From Sulfurimonas sp. (GTDB taxonomy: Bacteria; Campylobacterota; Campylobacteria; Campylobacterales; Sulfurimonadaceae): 38,645 nt of DNA. The notes below the pieces were generated by a model. It saw nothing but the letters and a program-made list of their open reading frames with translations, made no database searches and was not told the DNA's origin. Shown one piece after another: positions 31,302 through 38,645 of this stretch (positions are counted from its first letter, which is position 1; every line of letters starts with the position of its first letter). The translations under genes were made by a program, and so were the position numbers. The DNA lies in contig NZ_JALUKE010000058.1 of the NCBI RefSeq assembly GCF_027056685.1, positions 1 to 38,645 on the forward strand. Direction: 5' to 3'.

Positions 31302-31988
31302 CTAAGAGGTAATCATAGGGATATTTATAGTTAGACTTTTTGTCGTGTCTATATAGAGTCCTTGTTCTTCTGCAAAAAGTTTTATCTCTGCAAATTTCTC
31401 TTTTTGCATATTTTGTGAAGATATTTCAATAGAAAAAATACTATACTTTTTACCATCAAATTTAACATGCTCTCCCACTCTGTAAAAAATTCTAGTTTTT
31501 ATCTGTTTGTTTTTTACTCTGCAAGAGGTGTAAATTTTATTGAGTAGTTTAATAAGCTTATTTGAATCTATAATCACATCAGGGATGGTCGGGTCGTACT
31601 CCTTTTCAAAGAGTATATTTGAGTTTATAGAGTTTGATGCTATGCATAAATCTACAATAGTGTAAATATTTACAAGCTCTCCCTCTGGTTTTTTACTATT
31701 GAGTTTATAAGATGGAGTTTGGTAGAGTTTAACTCCAATCTCTTCTTCATTATCATAACCAACAGTGAGTCCAAAAAAACTGTATCTTCCATAATTAAGT
31801 TGTAGAAAAGTAGTTTTAAAACCGAAGTTGATGCTTGCATATGTTTTAGCAAGTTCAAAGAGTTCGTGTGCAGTTGTGAAGCCGAGTAAAAATTGAGCTT
31901 CTGCGTTTAGAGAGGTAATTTTACCTTTATCATTAAAAACGATAAAAGGGTTGTAATCATACTCTAACCACTTCTGCTCAAAAGTCAT
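31302..31988 (-). CDS. PAS / degenerate histidine-kinase-like protein
   Basis: N-terminal PAS-like 'NPFIVFNDKGKITSLNAEAQFLLGF'; C-terminal HATPase-like secondary pattern without clear catalytic boxes. Confidence 0.6.
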   Translation of the reverse strand: MTFEQKWLEYDYNPFIVFNDKGKITSLNAEAQFLLGFTTAHELFELAKTYASINFGFKTTFLQLNYGRYSFFGLTVGYDNEEEIGVKLYQTPSYKLNSKKPEGELVNIYTIVDLCIASNSINSNILFEKEYDPTIPDVIIDSNKLIKLLNKIYTSCRVKNKQIKTRIFYRVGEHVKFDGKKYSIFSIEISSQNMQKEKFAEIKLFAEEQGLYIDTTKSLTINIPMITS

Positions 31989-31991
31989 ATT

Positions 31992-33839
31992 TTACTCTTC
32001 TATGTAGTTTTTAAGTTTGCGTCCGACTTTAGGATGTTTGAGCTTTTTAATCGCTGAAGACTCGATTTGACGAACTCTTTCGCGTGTTACGCTTAACTCT
32101 TTTCCAATCTCTTCAAGTGTTCTGTCACTCTCATCGTCCATAATTCCAAAACGGAGTTTTATAACGGCTTTTTCTCTTTCATTGAGCTGTTCTAATACCT
32201 GTTCAATCTGAATACGAAGGTCATCTTTAAGAATAGCATCAGATGGGCTAAGTGAGGTTTTATCTTCGATAAAGTCTCCAAAGCGTCCATCATCTTCACT
32301 ACCAATAGGTGCTTCAAGGGAAATAGGCTCTTTTGTGATTTTGATGACATTTTTTACTTTTTCAACTGAGAGTCCAACCTCTTGTGCGATTGTATCAACA
32401 TCTGGCTCTTTCCCATGTTCTTGAAGATGTTTACGCATAATTTTATTGATACGGTTAATAGTTTCAATCATATGAATAGGAATACGAATAGTTCTTGCTT
32501 GATCGGCGATAGCACGGCTGATAGCCTGACGAATCCACCATGTTGCATAAGTTGAAAATTTATACCCTTTTTGGTATTCAAATTTATCAACTGCTTTCAT
32601 AAGCCCAATATTTCCCTCTTGAATAAGGTCAAGGAAAGGAAGACCACGGTTTGTGTAACGCTTCGCAATTGAGACAACCAAACGAAGGTTTGATTTTGCC
32701 ATTTTTGTTTTTGAAATTTCAGAAATATTTTTACCGCGTTTAATCTGCTCTAAAATATCTGCAAGCTTTTCTGGTTCCATATCGAAGCTATTTTTAGATG
32801 CCTCTTTTGTCTGTACAAGTTTTTTTATTTCCATATATGTGGAAACCATAGTAGCTTCTGGAACCATATTTGCAATATCTTCTTTGTTAAGTTCTTGGAT
32901 TTTATCTACCAAAACTTTATGATTTGCTTTGAGTGTTGCATTAAAAAGTGGCAGTTTATACTCAAGTCTTTTCAACTCTTTGTCATACCCTTCATCACTT
33001 TTAAGTGCAGTTTCCATTGCTTTTACAAGTTCATTTATAAGTTTTGAAGTTGGTCCAAGGTCAAGGAGTTTCTCTTTTAAAACAGCTTTTTTGTAAGTTA
33101 CTGCAAGGTAATATTGCACTACCTCTTCTGTAAGTTCGCCATCAAGATTTTCAGGTGTTTTCTCAGCTGCTTTCACCCAATCTTTTTTCGCCTTTTCTAA
33201 AGCTTTAAAGCTAGTAGAGACCTTTTCTACTCTTGTTTTATCTTTTGCTGATGGAGTTTTTGCAGCAGTAGTATCACTGTCTGCTTCATTGTCATCACCA
33301 TCGTCCTTTTCATCCTCGAAACTTCTAAAAAGCTCTTTTACTCGTCTCTCACGGTTAATAAGGGGTTCTTTATAATCAAGAATGAAATCTATAAGATAAG
33401 GAACTGAACAGATAGCATCAATGATAATACTCTCACCACCTTCTATTTTTTTAGATATTTCAATCTCTTCTTCTTTTGTTAAGAGGGGAATTTGTCCCAT
33501 TTCACGAAGATACATACGAACTGGAGAGTCTGAGCGTGACCACTCTAAAAGTTCATGCTCCTTTAAAATGTCAAATTTATCCGTTTCATTGTCTTCAAGC
33601 ATCTTTCTCTGTGCATTACGGCGTGCTTCTGCCTCTTGATCATTGAGACGCTTGGCATGTTCACTAGATGTGTAAACACACTTTTTATTTTTTTGTATAA
33701 GTTTGAAAACATTTTTTGATTGTGCTACTGTTGGTTGCTTCTCAAATATCTGGACTATTGATTCATAAGTCATGCAGTCTTTTGATTTGTGCTCTTGAAA
33801 AAAAGTCTCTAAAGCTTTGTTGAGTTCTTTTGCTGTCAT
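31992..33839 (-). CDS. rpoD: RNA polymerase primary sigma factor
   Basis: '[29 protein letters not shown]', '[41 protein letters not shown]', '[20 protein letters not shown]'. Confidence 0.98.
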   Translation of the reverse strand: MTAKELNKALETFFQEHKSKDCMTYESIVQIFEKQPTVAQSKNVFKLIQKNKKCVYTSSEHAKRLNDQEAEARRNAQRKMLEDNETDKFDILKEHELLEWSRSDSPVRMYLREMGQIPLLTKEEEIEISKKIEGGESIIIDAICSVPYLIDFILDYKEPLINRERRVKELFRSFEDEKDDGDDNEADSDTTAAKTPSAKDKTRVEKVSTSFKALEKAKKDWVKAAEKTPENLDGELTEEVVQYYLAVTYKKAVLKEKLLDLGPTSKLINELVKAMETALKSDEGYDKELKRLEYKLPLFNATLKANHKVLVDKIQELNKEDIANMVPEATMVSTYMEIKKLVQTKEASKNSFDMEPEKLADILEQIKRGKNISEISKTKMAKSNLRLVVSIAKRYTNRGLPFLDLIQEGNIGLMKAVDKFEYQKGYKFSTYATWWIRQAISRAIADQARTIRIPIHMIETINRINKIMRKHLQEHGKEPDVDTIAQEVGLSVEKVKNVIKITKEPISLEAPIGSEDDGRFGDFIEDKTSLSPSDAILKDDLRIQIEQVLEQLNEREKAVIKLRFGIMDDESDRTLEEIGKELSVTRERVRQIESSAIKKLKHPKVGRKLKNYIEE

Positions 33840-33933
33840 TCGGAGTATGCCCCATTTTTTGTTTTAAGGTTTTTAAAAGGTGGATTATACCCAGATTTTC
33901 TTAAACTCTACTTTTTTTCTAGCATAGTTTTTT

Positions 33934-33950
33934 TTGGAACACTCTTTGCT
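33934..33950 (+). promoter_or_regulatory. sigma54 (RpoN) -24/-12 promoter TTGGAACACTCTTTGCT
   Basis: GG-N10-GC spacing exact; resembles Campylobacterota flagellar sigma54 consensus; 39 nt upstream of flgF. Confidence 0.75.
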
Positions 33951-33988
33951 ATTAACTTCTCAATAACTCTAAAATTAGGGAAAAACAG

Positions 33989-34810
33989 ATGCAGACAGGG
34001 TACTACAGCGCAGCAGCTGGAATGGTCACACAGTTTAACAGGCTAAATGTTGTTGCAAATAATTTGGCAAATGTAAATACATCAGGATTTAAACAAGATA
34101 ATCTCATATTTGGTGATTATATGAGACTTTATAAAGATACAAGAGATGAACTGCCTCATGCAAACAATACAAGAGAGGGTGCTGCGTTTATAAATAGAAC
34201 GATGGCAAGAGTACCCCAAGTTGTTGATAAATATACAGATTTTTCAGTAGGTAGTTTACAAAAAACTGGCAATTCCTTGGATGTTGCACTCTCTCGTGAA
34301 GGGCTGTTTTTCGCTGTGAAAACTCCTGAGGGTATTCGACTTACCCGTGATGGTTCATTTTCAACAAATGATGAGGGAAAACTTGTAAATAGAGAAGGGT
34401 ATGAGGTTTTACCGAGTGACTACTTTAGTTCAAAGCAGGGTATTAGTTTTTCAAATATAGATAGTGCTATTGCTATCGATAAAAATGGACAAATCAGTAC
34501 AAATGTTCCAGGAAGTGTGAAATTAACATTAAATAAAAAGATAATGGTGCTGCAGCCTACAAATATCAAAATATTAAAAAAAGAGGGAGATAACCTCTAC
34601 AGTTTTGGTGCTATATCTAATGTGAAACCCATAAATCAGAGCGGTGCTGTAGAGCAGGGCTTTATTGAAAAAAGCAATGTAAACGCAGTAAAAATGATGA
34701 CAGAACTTATTGAGACAAATAGACTCGTAGGGATGTATCAAAAAGCGATGGATACACAAATGAATGAAATGAATAAAGATGCAATTGACAAAATTGCAAG
34801 TAAAGTCTAA
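33989..34810 (+). CDS. flgF: flagellar hook-basal body protein (FlgF / FlgG2-like)
   Basis: 'MQTGYYSAAAGMVTQFNRLNVVANNLANVNTSGFKQD'. Confidence 0.85.
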   Translation: MQTGYYSAAAGMVTQFNRLNVVANNLANVNTSGFKQDNLIFGDYMRLYKDTRDELPHANNTREGAAFINRTMARVPQVVDKYTDFSVGSLQKTGNSLDVALSREGLFFAVKTPEGIRLTRDGSFSTNDEGKLVNREGYEVLPSDYFSSKQGISFSNIDSAIAIDKNGQISTNVPGSVKLTLNKKIMVLQPTNIKILKKEGDNLYSFGAISNVKPINQSGAVEQGFIEKSNVNAVKMMTELIETNRLVGMYQKAMDTQMNEMNKDAIDKIASKV

Positions 34811-34825
34811 AAAAGGATATATGAG

Positions 34826-35614
34826 ATGATGCAATCACTTTATACTGCTTCGACAGGAATGCTCGGAATGCAGACACAGATTGATACTACAGCAAATAAT
34901 ATTGCCAATGTCAATACTATAGGATTTAAAAAATCGCGCGCTGAATTTGCAGACTTAATGTACCATGTTATGGATTATGCTGGAACATCTACAAGTGATA
35001 CAACAAAAAGTCCAACAGGTATTGAAGTTGGGCTGGGTGTTCGTCCTACTGCAATCACGAAAATGTTTACAGAGGGTTCACTTAAACAGACTGGAAATCA
35101 ACTTGATATGGCTATTACAGGTCGTGGTTTTTTTAAAATGGAGCTTCCTGATGGTACAGAAGTTTACTCTAAAAATGGTGCATTTAAAATAGATCAAGAT
35201 GGTGTTATGGTAAATAGTGATGGCTATGCACTTGTACCACAGATTGTTATTCCACCTGATGCAACAAATGTCAGTATTGGTAGTGATGGTACTGTTACGG
35301 TTGTGCAACCTGGTCAGCCCCAAGCTACACAAATAGGACAGATTCAGACAACAAATTTTATAAATCCTGCAGGACTGCACTCTATGGGAGACAATCTCTA
35401 CCTTGAGACAGATAGTTCAGGACAACCAGTTGAAGGAACTCCAGGTGTTGATGGTCTTGGTACGCTTAGACAGGGCTTTGTAGAGCTAAGTAATGTTCAA
35501 CTTGTAGTGGAACTTACAGATCTTATTACAGGACAGCGTGCGTATGATGCTAATTCAAAAATCATTACAACAAGTGATGAAATGCTCCAGACTACAAATA
35601 ATTTAAAACGATAG
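34826..35614 (+). CDS. flgG: flagellar basal-body rod protein FlgG
   Basis: 'MMQSLYTASTGMLGMQTQIDTTANNIANVNTIGFKKSRAEFADLMY' ... 'QGFVELSNVQLVVELTDLITGQRAYDANSKIITTSDEML'. Confidence 0.97.
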   Translation: MMQSLYTASTGMLGMQTQIDTTANNIANVNTIGFKKSRAEFADLMYHVMDYAGTSTSDTTKSPTGIEVGLGVRPTAITKMFTEGSLKQTGNQLDMAITGRGFFKMELPDGTEVYSKNGAFKIDQDGVMVNSDGYALVPQIVIPPDATNVSIGSDGTVTVVQPGQPQATQIGQIQTTNFINPAGLHSMGDNLYLETDSSGQPVEGTPGVDGLGTLRQGFVELSNVQLVVELTDLITGQRAYDANSKIITTSDEMLQTTNNLKR

Positions 35615-35628
35615 CAATAAACTCCTAC

Positions 35629-35649
35629 AGAGCGATACTTTCGCTCTTT
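35629..35649 (+). terminator. intrinsic terminator after flgG: AGAGCGA-tactt-TCGCTCT-TT
   Basis: 7-bp stem followed by a short T stretch. Confidence 0.6.
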
Positions 35650-35674
35650 AATCAACTTCAAATAACATTTTAGA

Positions 35675-35680
35675 TATAAT
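35675..35680 (+). promoter_or_regulatory. -10 box TATAAT upstream of leuD
   Basis: 'tttagaTATAATcgc' about 35 nt before leuD ATG. Confidence 0.5.
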
Positions 35681-35715
35681 CGCAAAATTATTTTAGTAAA
35701 ACAATAGGATTTTAT

Positions 35716-36222
35716 ATGCAAAAAGCAAACATAAATGGAAAAGTTTGGACATTTGGTAAAGATATTGATACAGATTTAATTATTGCTGCACGATACCTTA
35801 ACACTTCAGTTCCAGAGGAACTTGCAAAGCATGTCATGGAAGATGCTGATCCAGAATTTGTAAACAAGATGAGTCCAGGTGACATCATTGTTGCTGATGA
35901 AAATTTTGGATGTGGAAGTTCTCGTGAACATGCACCAATAGCACTTAAAGCTGCCGGCGTTGCTGCAATTATTGCACCAACATTTGCAAGAATTTTTTAT
36001 AGAAATGCTTTCAATATGGGGCTGCCTATCTTTGAACTTAAAGAGGCAAATGAGATAAAAGAGGGTGATAAAGTAAGCATCGATATGAATGCTGGAACAA
36101 TCACAAATGAGACAACAGGTAAAACATACGACTTTACCCCTATTCCTGCGTTTATGCAGGAACTTATAGATGCAGGTGGGTTGATGAATTTTGCAAAAAA
36201 TGAAGTAGAAGGTAAGAAATAG
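35716..36222 (+). CDS. leuD: 3-isopropylmalate dehydratase small subunit
   Basis: 'GKVWTFGKDIDTDLIIAARYLN', 'ENFGCGSSREHAPIALKAAGV'. Confidence 0.96.
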   Translation: MQKANINGKVWTFGKDIDTDLIIAARYLNTSVPEELAKHVMEDADPEFVNKMSPGDIIVADENFGCGSSREHAPIALKAAGVAAIIAPTFARIFYRNAFNMGLPIFELKEANEIKEGDKVSIDMNAGTITNETTGKTYDFTPIPAFMQELIDAGGLMNFAKNEVEGKK

Positions 36223-37290
36223 ATGAAAACATACAAAATAGCACTTATTAAAGGTGACGGAATAGGTCCTGAAATTATAGATGAAGCAGTAAAAGTACTT
36301 GACGCGGTAGCTTCATACAGCGGATTTACTCTCAAATATGATGAGCTTCTAATGGGTGGTTGTGCGTATGATATTACAGGTGATCCTCTTCCTCAAGAGA
36401 CAATATCAGGCTCTTTAAGTGCCGATGCTGTGCTTTTTGGTTCAATTGGTGGAGAAAAATGGGACAATCTTCCTCGTGAGAAACGCCCTGAGAGTGGACT
36501 TTTACGCTTTAGAAAAGAGCTTGGTGTTTATGCAAATCTTCGTCCTGCTGTTGTCTATGATGAGCTTGCCAATGCATCTTCACTCAAGCCTGAGATCGTT
36601 CGCGGTGTTGACTTGATGGTTGTTCGTGAACTTATTGGCGGTATTTACTTTGGTGAACCTAAAGGGCGCGATGAAAATAAAGGCTGGAACACTATGGTCT
36701 ACTCTCGTGATGAGATAATCCGCATTGCGCACCAAGCTTTTAAAATCGCTATGACAAGAGGAAAAAAAGTTTGCTCTATTGATAAAGCAAATGTTCTTGA
36801 TGTTTCCCAACTTTGGCGTGAAACTGTAGAAGAGGTAGCAAAAGAGTACCCTGAAGTTGAACTCTCCCATATGTATGTTGACAATGCGGCTATGCAGCTT
36901 ATTCGTGATCCAAAACAGTTTGATGTTATGCTTACGGGGAATATTTTTGGAGATATTTTGAGTGATGAAGCCTCTATGCTTTCAGGTTCTATTGGACTTT
37001 TACCATCTGCTTCAATTGGTGCAAAAATAGGTGTTTATGAGCCTATTCACGGTTCAGCTCCAGACATTGCAGGTCAAGGAATTGCTAATCCTATCGCTAC
37101 CATTTCAAGTGCATCTATGATGCTTAGATATGCGTTAAATGAAGAAAAAGCCGCAGATAAAATTGATGCAGCTATTAAGCGTGCTTTAGCTGAGGGTTAC
37201 AGAACTGGAGACTTGGCACAATTTGATGCAAAAGAGATCTGTTCGACAAGTGAGATGGGTTCAATCATCGCAAACTATATAGAGAAGTAG
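36223..37290 (+). CDS. leuB: 3-isopropylmalate dehydrogenase
   Basis: '[21 protein letters not shown]', '[23 protein letters not shown]'. Confidence 0.97.
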   Translation: MKTYKIALIKGDGIGPEIIDEAVKVLDAVASYSGFTLKYDELLMGGCAYDITGDPLPQETISGSLSADAVLFGSIGGEKWDNLPREKRPESGLLRFRKELGVYANLRPAVVYDELANASSLKPEIVRGVDLMVVRELIGGIYFGEPKGRDENKGWNTMVYSRDEIIRIAHQAFKIAMTRGKKVCSIDKANVLDVSQLWRETVEEVAKEYPEVELSHMYVDNAAMQLIRDPKQFDVMLTGNIFGDILSDEASMLSGSIGLLPSASIGAKIGVYEPIHGSAPDIAGQGIANPIATISSASMMLRYALNEEKAADKIDAAIKRALAEGYRTGDLAQFDAKEICSTSEMGSIIANYIEK

Positions 37291-37303
37291 AGCGTACAAA
37301 CTT

Positions 37304-37552
37304 ATGCAGACACTGACACTGGCAAATATTTACGAACTTCAAGGTTTAAAAGAGGAAGCTTTAGAGATTTATAAAGATATTCTCAAAAAAGACCCTAATA
37401 ACTCTGAAGCTAAAATTGCCATTAGACGGCTCTCAGGCATGAGAAAAAAGTTTTTAAATGTAAATACTCAGATGAAAGAGTATTTTTTAAAGATGGATAC
37501 AGAAGTAGAGTTTAAAGAATTTGAAAGGTGGTTATTAAAAGCATGGAACTAA
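37304..37552 (+). CDS. small TPR-like hypothetical protein
   Basis: 'LANIYELQGLKEEALEIYKDILKKDPNNSEAKIAIRRL' tetratricopeptide-like. Confidence 0.7.
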   Translation: MQTLTLANIYELQGLKEEALEIYKDILKKDPNNSEAKIAIRRLSGMRKKFLNVNTQMKEYFLKMDTEVEFKEFERWLLKAWN

Positions 37553-37872
37553 AAGATGTAATACTCTCAACACTAGCTGAGATGGAAGAAGAGACACCCC
37601 TTGAAAATGCAGAAACTGTTATGTCTGAAAGTATTGTAGATGAAACTGTTGTAGCTGTTGAGAATACAACAAAAATCTCTAAGGTAGAGATAGATAGTGA
37701 ACTTATTTATTTAGATTCTATAAGAGAGAGACTTCTTGTACTTTTTGAAGGCTTTCAAGCACCAAATAATGCTAACATAGAGGCAAAAGTAGATATGACT
37801 TTGAACTTTTTAGAATACACTTTAGCGACTATAGATGAGAGAGTTGAGAATTTAGAGAGAGGAAATATTTAA
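37543..37872 (+). CDS. hypothetical protein (109 aa, predicted helical C-terminus)
   Basis: ORF track (37528..37872); internal Met MELKDV preferred, overlaps upstream gene. Confidence 0.6.
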   Translation: MELKDVILSTLAEMEEETPLENAETVMSESIVDETVVAVENTTKISKVEIDSELIYLDSIRERLLVLFEGFQAPNNANIEAKVDMTLNFLEYTLATIDERVENLERGNI

Positions 37873-38645
37873 TGGCACAATACAGAGTACTAATAGATGC
37901 AAATGATGAAAAAGGGCTTGTGCATAAAATTTCTAGTATTTTTTACAATCATAATTTGAATATTCTTTCAAATAGCGAGTTTGTGGATAAAGAGAGTAAT
38001 AAATTTTTTATGCGTAGTGTTGTCGATGGTGATGTTCGCAAAGAGGAATTGAGTAGTGAAATTATTGCGGCATTACCTCAAGACTCAGGTGTAAAAGTGA
38101 TAGAACCAAAAAAGAAAAATATCATCATTATGGCAACAAAAGAGATGCATGCCCTTGGTGATATTCTTATTCGTCATGAAGCAGGGGAGCTTGAAGCAAA
38201 TATTTTAGCTGTCATTTCAAACTATGATGATCTTGAATCTTTAGTCTCTAAATTTGGTGTGAACTATATTACTCTTTCTCATGAGGGGCTTGAACGATCT
38301 GAGCATGAGAGCAAAATTATAGAGACTATTAACTCATTTGAAGATGTTGACTACATTGTTCTTGCTAAATATATGCGTATCTTAACACCGCGTTTTGTTG
38401 CTGCGTTTGAAGATAAAATTATGAATATTCACCACTCCTTTTTACCTGCGTTTATAGGAGCAAATCCCTATAAACAAGCCTATGATAGGGGTGTGAAAAT
38501 CATCGGTGCAACTGCACACTTTGTAAATAACAATCTTGATGAAGGTCCAATTATTGCTCAAGAAGTTATTCATGTAAATCATGCTTATGGTTGGAGAGAT
38601 ATGCAACGCTCTGGTAAAGATGTTGAAAAAGTTGTACTCTCTCGT
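37872..38645 (+). CDS. purU: formyltetrahydrofolate deformylase (3' truncated by the window edge)
   Basis: Hand translation MAQYRVLIDANDEKGLVHKISSIFYNHNLNIL...IMNIHHSFLPAFIGANPYKQAYDRGVKIIGATAHFVNNNLDEGPIIAQEV. Confidence 0.93.
   Translation, partial: MAQYRVLIDANDEKGLVHKISSIFYNHNLNILSNSEFVDKESNKFFMRSVVDGDVRKEELSSEIIAALPQDSGVKVIEPKKKNIIIMATKEMHALGDILIRHEAGELEANILAVISNYDDLESLVSKFGVNYITLSHEGLERSEHESKIIETINSFEDVDYIVLAKYMRILTPRFVAAFEDKIMNIHHSFLPAFIGANPYKQAYDRGVKIIGATAHFVNNNLDEGPIIAQEVIHVNHAYGWRDMQRSGKDVEKVVLSR

Noticed and set aside
36145-36161. CCTGCGTTTATGCAGG imperfect dyad around a motif copy in leuD
   Set aside because: Only a 5-bp stem and inside a conserved coding region; counted only as a copy of the CTGCGTTTA motif.
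1-38645. CRISPR arrays, insertion sequences, prophage, tRNA/rRNA genes
   Set aside because: No regularly spaced repeats, transposase/integrase ORFs or recognisable structural RNA genes were seen on reading.

Overview
AT-rich chromosomal window that looks like Campylobacterota, probably Sulfurimonas-like. This is inferred from the nap gene order, the flagellar sigma54 promoter type and the overall gene content; no search was run. It is densely coding and mostly housekeeping: metE, pepA, trpB, apt, rpiB, lepB, folD, hemL, rpoD, flgF/flgG, leuD/leuB and purU. It also holds a complete nap periplasmic nitrate reductase cluster (napA-G-H-B-F-L, a PAS gene, napD, and a 104-aa ORF) without napC, and an RND efflux operon next to a tonB-like gene. 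I saw no CRISPR, tRNA, rRNA, transposon or phage. The most striking signal is not a gene. The non-palindromic 9-mer 5'-CTGCGTTTA-3' occurs 17 times by eye (13 on +, 4 on -), and its 8-mer core CTGCGTTT occurs 26 times. Well under one exact 9-mer copy is expected at about 35% GC. The copies lie in unrelated genes and in several reading registers on both coding and template strands, which points to selection at the DNA level. A DNA-uptake-sequence-like, Chi-like or chromosome-organisation motif would fit. Other observations: paired FNR-type boxes upstream of napA and a porin, a sigma54 promoter at flgF, a candidate metE leader with a short ORF, two degenerate signalling proteins, and a NapB with a lipobox.
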